Positions 1 through 8,021 of a stretch of 28,599 nt of DNA are shown here, piece by piece. Each line of letters starts with the position of its first letter. Position 1 is the stretch's first letter. Source of the DNA: Bacteroidales bacterium (GTDB lineage Bacteria > Bacteroidota > Bacteroidia > Bacteroidales > Paludibacteraceae); the NCBI GenBank assembly GCA_900769555.1, contig CAAGHA010000121.1, positions 1 through 28,599 of the forward strand, in the 5' to 3' direction. The translations under genes and the position numbers were made by a program. Below the pieces are notes generated by a model. The model did no database searches and was not told the DNA's origin. It saw only the letters and a program-made list of their open reading frames with translations.

Positions 1-2
1 TT

Positions 3-275
3 CAAAAATTCCCTCTATTCTGGATTCCGTTCGAAACATTGAGACCTTATTTGGCTCAAACTGAAGTTTTGATTACGGATAAGAATAATGGTGCTAGACC
101 ATCTTTTGATGATATATTTATTAAGAGACGTTTTTCTAGTTATATTTACAAAGAGTCTAACATTTACAACAGAAACTTAATTGAGTATAATACAGATGCT
201 GTTGATGTTAGAAAGGAACAAGCGAGAGTAAAAACTTTGTTGCTTAACTTCGAAAATGACCTTTGGGAATATTAA
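3..275 (+). CDS. gldN: C-terminal fragment of a GldN/PorN-like type IX secretion protein
   Basis: The frame is open from the left edge, so this is a 5'-truncated gene with only its last 90 codons present. The TTG at 39 is not a real start, because the frame continues upstream of it. The residues seen match my recollection of the GldN/PorN C-terminus: a FW-IPFE segment, an N-GARPSFDDIF-KR-FSS run, KESNIYNRN, then an acidic/basic helix and a terminal NFENDLWEY. GldN/PorN is a periplasmic partner of the GldK/PorK lipoprotein ring of the T9SS, and gldK, gldL and gldM usually lie just upstream, here outside the window. The gene ends at a strong terminator, fitting the last gene of that operon. The T9SS-type cargo at the right end of the window agrees with this. 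The family call rests on remembered motifs, without an alignment. Confidence 0.72.
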   Translation, partial: QKFPLFWIPFETLRPYLAQTEVLITDKNNGARPSFDDIFIKRRFSSYIYKESNIYNRNLIEYNTDAVDVRKEQARVKTLLLNFENDLWEY

Positions 276-292
276 TTTATCTTATAATTTTA

Positions 293-328
293 AAGAGGAG
301 AGTCGGTTCGGCTCTCCTCTTCTTTTTT
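293..328 (+). terminator. Rho-independent terminator after gldN
   Basis: A perfect 10-bp stem (AAGAGGAGAG at 293-302 with CTCTCCTCTT at 312-321) has a 9-nt loop and is followed by a T-rich tail (322-328). It lies 18 nt after the gldN stop and separates that operon from leuS. Confidence 0.9.
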
Positions 329-378
329 AGTAGTTGGTAATTATTTCTAAAATTCTTTATTTCTATCATTTAATTCTC

Positions 379-386
379 TATCTTTG
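379..386 (+). promoter_or_regulatory. Bacteroidota -7 promoter element for leuS
   Basis: TATCTTTG matches the Bacteroidota sigma-ABfr -7 consensus TAnnTTTG. It is 16 nt before the leuS ATG, so the 5' leader would be only about 10 nt. No clear TTTG -33 box is seen at the usual spacing. Confidence 0.65.
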
Positions 387-402
387 CAACAAATTTTTAA
401 TC

Positions 403-3159
403 ATGGAATATAATTTTATTGATATTGAAAATAGGTGGCGTTCTTATTGGCGCAAAGAAGGTGTATATAAAGTAGAGGTTAATAAGGATAAACCTAAGTA
501 TTATGTTTTAGACATGTTCCCTTATCCTTCTGGTGCAGGTCTTCATGTTGGGCATCCTCTTGGATATATAGCATCAGATATTTATAGTAGGTTTAAACGA
601 TTACAGGGATATAATGTTTTGCATCCCATGGGTTATGATGCTTATGGATTACCTGCGGAGCAATATGCGATTCAGACTGGTCAGCATCCAGCCGTTACTA
701 CTGAAAAAAATATCAATCATTATAGGGAACAATTAGATAAGATAGGTTTTTCTTTTGATTGGGATAGAGAGGTGAGAACATGTGATCCTAAATTTTATAA
801 ATGGACACAATGGGCATTTTTAAAAATGTTTAACTCTTATTATGATAATAAGCTTGGTAGAGCTGTGTCTATTGAACAGCTTGTTTCCTCATTTGAAGAA
901 TCTGGGACAGATTTTGTAGATGCGGCTGTTTCTCAAACGTTAACTTTTTCTGCTACTGATTGGAAAAGTTATGATGAGAAGAAAAAGCAAGAGATTTTGA
1001 TGAATTATAGGATTGCTTATTTGTCTGATACTAAGGTTAATTTCTGTCCTGCTTTAGGATGTGTATTAGCTAATGATGAGATAAGTGAAGGACTATCAGT
1101 TCGAGGAGGTCATCCTGTAGAGCAGAGAGTAATGCGTCAATGGAGTCTTAGAGTATCGGCATATGCTCAAAGATTGTTGGATGGTTTGGAGACTATAGAT
1201 TGGACAGAATCTTTAAAAGATACACAGAGAAATTGGATCGGTCGAAGTGAAGGAGCAGAACTGAAATTTGCAGTAAAAGATGAAGATATATCTTTGGATA
1301 TTTTCACGACACGAGCTGATACTATTTTTGGAGTGACGTTTATGGTGTTAGCACCGGAATCACCTTATGTTGATATTGTAACTACAGATGCACAACGCGA
1401 TCAAGTTGAGGACTATTTAAATATTGTCAAGAGAAGAACAGAACGAGAAAGAATTTCTGATAGGAGTGTATCAGGTGTTTTTTCAGGAGCTTATGCAGTT
1501 AATCCAATCTCAGGAAAGGAAATTCCAATATGGATCAGCGATTATGTATTAGCATCATATGGTACAGGTGCAATTATGGCTGTTCCAGCTCATGATTCGC
1601 GAGATTATGCTTTTGCAAAACACTTTAATCTACCTATTATTCCGGTAATTGAGGGTTGTGACGTTTCGCAAGAAAGTTTTGATGCAAAAGATGGAATTAT
1701 GGCAAATTCAGGCTTCTTAGATGGCTTAACTGTAAAAGAAGCTATTGCGAAGGCAAAAGCCTATATAGAGAAAGAGCATATCGGAAAGATTAAAGTAAAT
1801 TATCGATTACGGGATGCAATATTTAGTCGTCAAAGATATTGGGGAGAACCGTTTCCTATATATTATAAGGATGGGATGCCGATTCCGTTGTCTGAGGATA
1901 AATTGCCGTTGGAACTTCCTGATGTAAAAGATTTTAAGCCAACAGAAAAAGGAGAGCCCCCATTAGGACATGCCGAAAATTGGTGTACATCAGAGGGGTA
2001 TTCGTATGAATTAAATACGATGCCAGGATTTGCAGGTTCGTCAGCCTACTATTTAAGATATATGGATCCTCATAATGACAATGCTTTAGTATCTAGTGAA
2101 GCGAATAGTTATTGGCAAAATGTAGATTTGTATTTAGGCGGATCCGAGCATGCTACCGGGCATTTGATTTATAGTCGTTTTTGGAATAAATTCTTGTATG
2201 ATTTGGGCTACGTTGTAAAAGATGAGCCATTTCAAAAATTGATTAATCAAGGTATGATTCAAGGTCGATCTAACTTTGTGTATCGCATAAAGGGTACAAA
2301 TACATTTGTTTCTTTGAACTTGAAGGATCAATATGATGTTACGCCAATACATGTTGATGTAAATATAGTTGAGAATGATGTGTTGGATTTGGAGAAGTTT
2401 AAAAAGTCTAATCCAGAATATTTGACCGCAGAATTTGTTTTAGAAGATGGAAAATATGTGTGTGGTTGGGCTGTTGAGAAAATGTCGAAGTCAATGTTTA
2501 ACGTTGTTAATCCAGATGATATTGTAGAGCGTTATGGAGCTGATACCTTGCGTTTGTATGAGATGTTCTTAGGTCCGATAGAACAATCCAAACCATGGGA
2601 TACAAATGGTATTGATGGCGTTCATAGGTTTTTGAAAAAGTTATGGGGGTTGTTCCATACAAGAGAGGGTTTTGATGTTTGTGATGATGTCGCAACAAAA
2701 GAAGAATTAAAAACAATTCATAAGTTAATTAAGAAAGTGACATATGATATTGAGAATTTTTCTTTCAATACATCTGTTTCTGCATTTATGATATGTGTCA
2801 ATGAACTTTCTGGATTAAAATGCAATAAAAAGGAAATTTTGCAACAATTAGTTATTTTATTGGCACCTTTTGCACCTCATATATCAGAAGAATTGTATCA
2901 CCTATTAGGGAATACAACAACTGTCTGTGATGCAGTTTGGCCGACATTTGATGAAAAATATTTAAAGGAAGATAGTGTAAAGTATCCGGTTTCATTTAAT
3001 GGAAAGGTTAGATACTTTAAAGAGCTTCCGGCAGATATGGACAAGTCTCTAGTAGAGAAAGATGTGTTATCCGATGGGCAGACAGCAAAATTCTTGGATG
3101 GAAAAGTTATAAAAAAAGTGATTGTTGTTCCTGGAAAGATTGTAAATATTGTTTTTTAA
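403..3159 (+). CDS. leuS: Leucyl-tRNA synthetase
   Basis: Class I aminoacyl-tRNA synthetase that charges tRNA-Leu in the cytoplasm. The protein is 918 aa from the ATG at 403. An upstream in-frame ATG at 334 is rejected because it would add 23 non-homologous residues and overlie the promoter. The HIGH motif is HVGH (residues 48-51) after FPYPSGAGL. The CP1 editing domain is central, with T-rich GTGAIMAVPAHDSRD. The KMSKS motif is intact at 693-697 (EKMSKSMFNVVNPDD), and an anticodon-binding domain follows. Two insertions, one after WAFLKMFNSYYDN (about 140-210) and a long leucine-specific segment before KMSKS, are what I expect of Bacteroidota LeuS. The gene has its own promoter. No terminator is visible before rplS. 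Confidence 0.97.
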   Translation: MEYNFIDIENRWRSYWRKEGVYKVEVNKDKPKYYVLDMFPYPSGAGLHVGHPLGYIASDIYSRFKRLQGYNVLHPMGYDAYGLPAEQYAIQTGQHPAVTTEKNINHYREQLDKIGFSFDWDREVRTCDPKFYKWTQWAFLKMFNSYYDNKLGRAVSIEQLVSSFEESGTDFVDAAVSQTLTFSATDWKSYDEKKKQEILMNYRIAYLSDTKVNFCPALGCVLANDEISEGLSVRGGHPVEQRVMRQWSLRVSAYAQRLLDGLETIDWTESLKDTQRNWIGRSEGAELKFAVKDEDISLDIFTTRADTIFGVTFMVLAPESPYVDIVTTDAQRDQVEDYLNIVKRRTERERISDRSVSGVFSGAYAVNPISGKEIPIWISDYVLASYGTGAIMAVPAHDSRDYAFAKHFNLPIIPVIEGCDVSQESFDAKDGIMANSGFLDGLTVKEAIAKAKAYIEKEHIGKIKVNYRLRDAIFSRQRYWGEPFPIYYKDGMPIPLSEDKLPLELPDVKDFKPTEKGEPPLGHAENWCTSEGYSYELNTMPGFAGSSAYYLRYMDPHNDNALVSSEANSYWQNVDLYLGGSEHATGHLIYSRFWNKFLYDLGYVVKDEPFQKLINQGMIQGRSNFVYRIKGTNTFVSLNLKDQYDVTPIHVDVNIVENDVLDLEKFKKSNPEYLTAEFVLEDGKYVCGWAVEKMSKSMFNVVNPDDIVERYGADTLRLYEMFLGPIEQSKPWDTNGIDGVHRFLKKLWGLFHTREGFDVCDDVATKEELKTIHKLIKKVTYDIENFSFNTSVSAFMICVNELSGLKCNKKEILQQLVILLAPFAPHISEELYHLLGNTTTVCDAVWPTFDEKYLKEDSVKYPVSFNGKVRYFKELPADMDKSLVEKDVLSDGQTAKFLDGKVIKKVIVVPGKIVNIVF

Positions 3160-3211
3160 AAGAAATTTAGTAGGAGTTATAGACTTTGTATTTAAATAAC
3201 TTTTGGAAAAA

Positions 3212-3243
3212 TTTGTAAATAATCAAAAATGGTTGTAAATTTG
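3212..3243 (+). promoter_or_regulatory. Promoter of rplS
   Basis: A -33 TTTG (3212-3215) lies 20 nt before a -7 TAAATTTG (3236-3243), a full match to the Bacteroidota consensus. The predicted start near 3250 gives a leader of about 75 nt, long compared with leuS or cysS. Confidence 0.75.
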
Positions 3244-3254
3244 CATCCGTTTTA

Positions 3255-3295
3255 GCGCAATCTCTTATGAAGCGTAGGTATTTGTAATATTGCGT
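3255..3295 (+). ncRNA. Candidate ribosomal protein L19 leader hairpin
   Basis: Within the rplS 5' leader, GCGCAAT (3255-3261) pairs with ATTGCGT (3289-3295) as a 7-bp stem with one closing G.U pair, enclosing 27 nt. It ends 29 nt before the rplS ATG. L19 leader motifs that autoregulate rplS are described in several bacterial groups including Bacteroidota, so the place and shape fit. I cannot confirm the family match by eye. Confidence 0.4.
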
Positions 3296-3324
3296 CATGT
3301 TAAATTTTAATTGAAACAAAGAAA

Positions 3325-3672
3325 ATGGACTTAATTAAAGTAGCTGAGCAAGCTTTTGCAGTTGGTAAAGAGCTTCCAAAGTTTAAAAGTGGAGACACTG
3401 TAACAGTTGCGTACAGAATCGTTGAGGGAAACAAAGAGAGAGTTCAGCAGTTCCGCGGTGATGTAATTCGCATTAGCGGTCACCAAGAGAAGAAACGTTT
3501 TACAGTGCGTAAAGTGTCAGGAGGTGTTGGTGTTGAGCGTATTTTCCCAATGGATTCTCCTTTTATTGAAGAGATTATTGTAAATAAAGTGGGAAAAGTG
3601 CGTAGAGCTAAGTTGTATTACTTACGTAAGTTAACCGGTAAAAAGGCAAGAATTAAAGAAAAAAGATTTTAA
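3325..3672 (+). CDS. rplS: 50S ribosomal protein L19
   Basis: The 115-aa length is normal for bacterial L19, which lies at the 30S-50S interface. Hallmarks are visible: FKSGDTVTVAYRIVEGNKER near residues 20-40, the QFRGDVI segment, the FTVRKVSGGVGVERIFP core, and a basic C-terminus with AKLYYLRKLTGKKARIKEK. It is monocistronic: its own promoter and leader lie upstream and a terminator follows immediately. Confidence 0.98.
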   Translation: MDLIKVAEQAFAVGKELPKFKSGDTVTVAYRIVEGNKERVQQFRGDVIRISGHQEKKRFTVRKVSGGVGVERIFPMDSPFIEEIIVNKVGKVRRAKLYYLRKLTGKKARIKEKRF

Positions 3673-3682
3673 AGATAGAAGA

Positions 3683-3717
3683 GGGAACGTTATTTTTGAC
3701 GTTTCCTTTTTTCTTTC
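3683..3717 (+). terminator. Rho-independent terminator of rplS
   Basis: GGGAACGT (3683-3690) pairs with ACGTTTCC (3699-3706), 8 bp with one G.U, around an 8-nt loop. A T-rich run follows from 3707. It lies 10 nt after the stop. Confidence 0.88.
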
Positions 3718-3761
3718 TAGGGAATATCTTTTAAATTTAATATATGCTCATATTTATAGTA

Positions 3762-3802
3762 TACGTTCATTGTTGAAGTGAACGTAATTTTTTTTATATT
3801 TG
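3762..3802 (+). promoter_or_regulatory. Promoter of the ppiC-surA-ostA operon with overlapping inverted repeat
   Basis: The -7 element TATATTTG (3795-3802) has a TTG (3773-3775) 19 nt upstream as -33. A perfect 8-bp inverted repeat, TACGTTCA (3762-3769) and TGAACGTA (3779-3786) with a 9-nt spacer, surrounds the -33 box. It could be an operator. Because eight T residues follow it (3789 onward), it could instead be a second, back-up terminator for rplS that shares sequence with the promoter. The leader to the ATG at 3846 is about 37 nt. Confidence 0.6.
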
Positions 3803-3845
3803 CACGTTATTAATTAAGATTGTTTTTTTGTGAAAATATATAAAT

Positions 3846-5768
3846 ATGAAGAGTATAGTACATAGTTTAGTTGCGTTGTTTTTTGCTGTTCCGTTAGTTG
3901 CAATTGCAAATGATTCAAGAGATGTAGTTATGACAATAAATGGAACAAAAGTTACGAAATCAGAATTTGAGTATATTTATAATAAAAATTCAAAGGCTAT
4001 AGACCGTAAATCTTTAGATGAGTATGTTGAATTGTTTATCAATTACAAACTGAAGGTTGAAGCTGCGAAGGAGGCTAAATTGCATAATTCACCCTCATAT
4101 TTAAAAGAGTTTGAATCTTATAAGGATCAATTAGCTATTCCTTATCTGCGTGATCCCCAAAAAGAAGAGGATTTGATTAAGGAAGCTTACGAACGAGGCA
4201 AAGAAGAGGTTCATGTAAGTCATATATTGGTAAAGGTTGCTGAAGACGGGAAAGATTCTGTTACAAGTTTAGCAAAAATTTCAGATATTTATCAGCAGTT
4301 AAAGTCTGGGGCTGACTTTTCCACTATGGCTGCGGCGAATTCTGATTGTATGTCCAAACGTAACGGTGGAGATTTAGGTTTTTTGAAAGTCTTTTCTACG
4401 GTATATGATTTTGAGAATGTTATGTATAATACAAAAGAAGGAGAGATTAGTAAGCCGTTCCGATCTAGATTTGGTTATCATATTTTGAAAGTTCATGAAA
4501 AAAGAAAAACATTATATTCTCCTAGGGTAGCTCATATTTATATCTCAAAATCTGACTCAGGATGTCAAAAGTTAGCTGATTCATTGATGTTGCAGATAAA
4601 ATTAGGCGCAAATTTTGGAGAATTGGCGAAGAAGTATTCCAAAGATGATCTTACAGCTCCTAATGGTGGAGATTTAGGTGTTATTGATAATAATTCACCT
4701 TATCCTACTAGTTTTAAGAATTTGGTTTATTCGATGAAAAAAGCAGGAGAAGTCAAGATTATTGATAATTCATTGGGTATTCAATTGGTATGTTTGACTA
4801 GTTTAGGCGTTCAGCCATCATTTGAAAATCAAAAAGTTGAGTTGTTGGAAAAAATTAAGAAAAGTGATCGTGAAAAAGAAGTTGGTATTTCCTATATAAA
4901 ATCGTTAAAACTAAAATATGGATTTGTTTTGTATGAGAAATCGCTTAGATTGCTAGAAAGATTTTTAAATGAAAAGAATGTTTCAATGAATGTTTTAGAA
5001 TCGCCTTTGTATGAATTTAATGGAAATGTTTATCCTCAGAGTGAGTTTTTCCCATTCTTGAAGGAGCAAAAGTCTACTTATGATTATGTTAACTCAAAAA
5101 GCAATAACAAAAAGAAACTATCTGATAGACAATTTGTAGAAAGAACTTTTGATACCTATTTGACAAAATTATTAATAGCAGAAGAACGGAGAATACTAGA
5201 AGAAGAATCAGATGAGTATAGAAATTTACTACAAGAATACTCTGATGGGTTACTATTATTTGAGATTAGTTCGAAGGAGGTGTGGGATAAATCTGCTAAA
5301 GATACAGCAGCGCTGAATCGTTTTTATCAAGAGCATAAATCTGAATACACATGGGATTCTCCAAAATTTAGGGGAGTTGTCATTCGTTGTAAAAATGATT
5401 CTGTATTAAATATAGTAGAGTCAATAATCAAAACAACACCGCAAGATTCGGTAGTTCAGAAAGTGGATATGTTAATGAGAAAGAGATACAATAAGTTGGT
5501 GAAAATTGAGGAAGGAGTCTTTCCGAAAGGAGCCAATAAGGTAGTAGATGAGAAGATTTACAAATCCGGCACCTATCAAGATGACAAATTTCCAGTTGCC
5601 ACTATCGTAGGAAATATGCAGTCTCAGCCACAATCATATCAAGATATTAAAGGACCTGTGACAGCAGATTATCAAATGTATTTGGAAAAAGAGTGGATTA
5701 AGACTTTAAGAGAAAAATATCCGGTTAAGGTGAATAAAAGTGTGTTGAATACGGTAAAAAGTAACTGA
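3846..5768 (+). CDS. Periplasmic peptidyl-prolyl isomerase with two PpiC/parvulin domains
   Basis: A 640-aa secreted folding factor. A signal peptide (about 1-21, ending AIA) is followed by a SurA_N-like helical segment (25-118, GTKVTKSEFEYIYN type). Two parvulin-like domains follow at about 122-217 and 227-320. Both carry the family signatures: HVSHILVKV, a NGGDLGF turn and a FGYHILKV C-strand in the first; VAHIYISKS, NGGDLGVI and a GIQLV strand in the second. The C-terminal half (320-640) is helical and unassigned. It likely acts on outer-membrane proteins in transit, by analogy with SurA/PpiD. It opens a tightly packed envelope operon and lies 10 nt before the next gene. The second domain lacks the FGYHI strand of the first and may be a binding-only domain. 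Confidence 0.85.
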   Translation: MKSIVHSLVALFFAVPLVAIANDSRDVVMTINGTKVTKSEFEYIYNKNSKAIDRKSLDEYVELFINYKLKVEAAKEAKLHNSPSYLKEFESYKDQLAIPYLRDPQKEEDLIKEAYERGKEEVHVSHILVKVAEDGKDSVTSLAKISDIYQQLKSGADFSTMAAANSDCMSKRNGGDLGFLKVFSTVYDFENVMYNTKEGEISKPFRSRFGYHILKVHEKRKTLYSPRVAHIYISKSDSGCQKLADSLMLQIKLGANFGELAKKYSKDDLTAPNGGDLGVIDNNSPYPTSFKNLVYSMKKAGEVKIIDNSLGIQLVCLTSLGVQPSFENQKVELLEKIKKSDREKEVGISYIKSLKLKYGFVLYEKSLRLLERFLNEKNVSMNVLESPLYEFNGNVYPQSEFFPFLKEQKSTYDYVNSKSNNKKKLSDRQFVERTFDTYLTKLLIAEERRILEEESDEYRNLLQEYSDGLLLFEISSKEVWDKSAKDTAALNRFYQEHKSEYTWDSPKFRGVVIRCKNDSVLNIVESIIKTTPQDSVVQKVDMLMRKRYNKLVKIEEGVFPKGANKVVDEKIYKSGTYQDDKFPVATIVGNMQSQPQSYQDIKGPVTADYQMYLEKEWIKTLREKYPVKVNKSVLNTVKSN

Positions 5769-5778
5769 AATCTCTAAT

Positions 5779-6657
5779 ATGTTTATGATTATTAGTAAGA
5801 GAAATACAAATAATATTCTTTTTGTTGCGATAATATTTTTTATCGTGGCAAGTGTTACCTCTTGTGATAAACTGAAACAACCTATATTAGAAAATGTTGT
5901 TGCAGAGGTTGGAGAGTCTGTTTTAACGGAGCGGGAGTTGTTTGAGGCGATAGATATGGCTCATGTTTCTCATGAAGACAGTTTAAAATTAGTAGAGTCA
6001 TATATTAAAGATTGGATTGCAACTGCAATTATTTACGAAGAAGCAAAAAAAGATATTCCAAATCAAGACGAAATAGACTCTTTGATAGGTGTATATCGAA
6101 AATCTTTGGTTGTTTATGGATATGAGTCTCGTTTGATAAAAGATCATGTTGCTAGTCGAATATCGCAAGAGCAGATGATAAAATTTTATCATGAAAATAA
6201 GGGGTTGTTTAATTTGGAGGAGCCAATTGCAAAGGGAGTTTTTTTAATTGTTCCAAGTTCAGCTCCCGATGTTCAAGTTTTAGAAACGTTAATGGAGAGT
6301 CCATCGGAAAACAATTTAGATTTGATAGAGTCATTAAGTGTGAAAAATGCGGCAAAATTTGAGTTTTTCAGTAATATATGGTTACCTCTTTCTGAAATAC
6401 AGAAAAAGTGCCCATTAGAATTTGATTTTAAGACTATTTCTCCGGGAGGGGTTCAAGTTCAACAAGATTCTCTTTACCACGCTTTTTTGTATTTGTCTGA
6501 AATCAAAAGACCAGGAGAGTTACAACCATTTGAATTTGTAAAGGATAGAATTCGTTCTATTTTGACAGAGCAGAAGAAAATAGAGTTTTTAAGAGATTAT
6601 AAACAGAATATTTATGAGCAGTCTCTAAAAGAAGGGGTTGCCAAACGTTACAAGTAA
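5779..6657 (+). CDS. SurA_N-like periplasmic lipoprotein, putative folding factor
   Basis: A 292-aa protein with a hydrophobic N-terminus and a lipobox VTSC (residues 26-29), so probably a lipoprotein anchored at Cys29. The segment after it (VVAEVGESVLTERELFEAI) is the strand-helix opening typical of SurA/PpiC-family N-domains, and a helical region follows. I see no parvulin core: there is no HILV strand, no NGGDLG turn and no FGYHI strand. It is therefore probably a non-catalytic chaperone-like partner. It sits between two PpiC proteins with gaps of 10 and 6 nt, which supports a joint role in outer-membrane protein folding. The start at 5779 could equally be the ATG at 5785. Function is inferred from context and the N-domain only. 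Confidence 0.6.
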   Translation: MFMIISKRNTNNILFVAIIFFIVASVTSCDKLKQPILENVVAEVGESVLTERELFEAIDMAHVSHEDSLKLVESYIKDWIATAIIYEEAKKDIPNQDEIDSLIGVYRKSLVVYGYESRLIKDHVASRISQEQMIKFYHENKGLFNLEEPIAKGVFLIVPSSAPDVQVLETLMESPSENNLDLIESLSVKNAAKFEFFSNIWLPLSEIQKKCPLEFDFKTISPGGVQVQQDSLYHAFLYLSEIKRPGELQPFEFVKDRIRSILTEQKKIEFLRDYKQNIYEQSLKEGVAKRYK

Positions 6658-6663
6658 ACAATT

Positions 6664-8019
6664 ATGAGTAAGAAAATTTTTGCATTTGTTTTCTTTTTAA
6701 TATATCCAATATACCTTTGGTCACAAGATAACGTTATTGATGAAATCGTTTGGGTTGTTGGAGATGAAGCTATTTTGCGTTCCGAAGTGGAAGAATATCG
6801 TCAAAAAGCAAGGTATGAGGGAACAACGATAGAGGGTGATCCATATTGTGTTATTCCCGAGCAATTGGCATTACAGAAACTTTATTTAGACCAAGCAAAA
6901 ATTGATAGTATATTTCCTGACGAAGCAAATGTTAATAGTCAGGTTGAGATGAGACTAAACTACATGATTTCTCAGATTGGTTCAAAGGAGAAATTAGAGG
7001 AGTATTTTGGTCAAAGTTTGTCGGATATGCGAGACGAATTAAAGGAGATGGTATCTAATCAGCAAGTTATTCAGCAGATGCAGCGAAAAATTGTAGGAAC
7101 CGCTAATGTAACACCTTCGGAAGTGTCTGAGTTTTTTAAAACACTTCCAACGGATAGTATTCCTATGATTCCAGCTCAGATTGAAGTGCAAATGATCACG
7201 ATAGCTCCATGTATAAGTCAAGCTGCAATTGATGATGTTAAGTCGAAATTGAGAGATTTTCAAAAAAGAATAGAGAATTCAGAGTCAGAATTTTCCACGT
7301 TGGCAATTTTATATTCAGAGGATACAGAGTCTGCTAAAAACGGTGGAGAGTTGGGATATATGGGTAAAGGTCAGTTGGTAAAAGAGTATGCCGATGTCGC
7401 ATTTTCGTTGCACGATAAAACAAAAGTTTCTAAGATTGTTGAGTCTGAATTCGGATTTCATATAATACAACTCATTGACAAGCAAGGAGAAAAAGTAAAT
7501 ACTCGTCATATTTTGATGAAACCCAAGAGTTCGTTTTTAGAAAAAAATCAGGCAAAGCAGCGATTAGATAGTGTATTAGTAGCGATAAAGAACAATGATG
7601 TTTCGTTTGAAAGTGCGGTGTCGTTGTATTCAACAGATAAAAATACAAAAAATAGTGAAGGGTTGTTGACAAATCCGATTAATGGAACATCTCGTTTTCA
7701 GATGCAAGAATTACCACAGGAGGTTGCAAAAGCAGTATATGGGCTGAAAGCAGGTGAATATTCAGCACCTTTTTCTATGATTGATTCGAAAGGTAACGAG
7801 GTTTTTGCTATAGTTAAAGTGAAAACTATGCTTCCGGCTCATAAGGCAAATTTAGAGACTGATTATATGGCAATAAAGGAGGTATACCAAGAAAAAAAGA
7901 ATCAAGAAATACTTTTGAAGTGGATATTAGAGAAGCAGAAAAGTATTTATGTTCGTATAGACGATAAGTGGAAAAATTGTGAGTTTACGTATCCCGGTTG
8001 GATTAAAACAACTAAATAA
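6664..8019 (+). CDS. surA: SurA-type periplasmic peptidyl-prolyl isomerase
   Basis: A 451-aa protein, close to the length of proteobacterial SurA. The signal peptide is about 1-20 (ending LWSQ). The SurA N-domain (22-160) has IDEIVWVVGDEAILRSEVE. The first parvulin domain (about 172-272) has NGGELGYMGKGQLV and FGFHIIQLIDK; the second (about 279-385) opens with TRHILMKP. SurA delivers unfolded outer-membrane proteins to the BAM machine in the periplasm. It is the third folding factor in a row and lies 2 nt before an OstA-like gene. This parallels the Enterobacteria arrangement in which lptD and surA are adjacent. The second domain looks divergent after its first strand, since the canonical glycine turn is SEGLLTNP here. 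Confidence 0.85.
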   Translation: MSKKIFAFVFFLIYPIYLWSQDNVIDEIVWVVGDEAILRSEVEEYRQKARYEGTTIEGDPYCVIPEQLALQKLYLDQAKIDSIFPDEANVNSQVEMRLNYMISQIGSKEKLEEYFGQSLSDMRDELKEMVSNQQVIQQMQRKIVGTANVTPSEVSEFFKTLPTDSIPMIPAQIEVQMITIAPCISQAAIDDVKSKLRDFQKRIENSESEFSTLAILYSEDTESAKNGGELGYMGKGQLVKEYADVAFSLHDKTKVSKIVESEFGFHIIQLIDKQGEKVNTRHILMKPKSSFLEKNQAKQRLDSVLVAIKNNDVSFESAVSLYSTDKNTKNSEGLLTNPINGTSRFQMQELPQEVAKAVYGLKAGEYSAPFSMIDSKGNEVFAIVKVKTMLPAHKANLETDYMAIKEVYQEKKNQEILLKWILEKQKSIYVRIDDKWKNCEFTYPGWIKTTK

Positions 8020-8021
8020 GG

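Noticed and set aside
334..402. Upstream in-frame start for leuS
   Set aside because: It lies ahead of the -7 element at 379-386 and adds residues not expected for LeuS.
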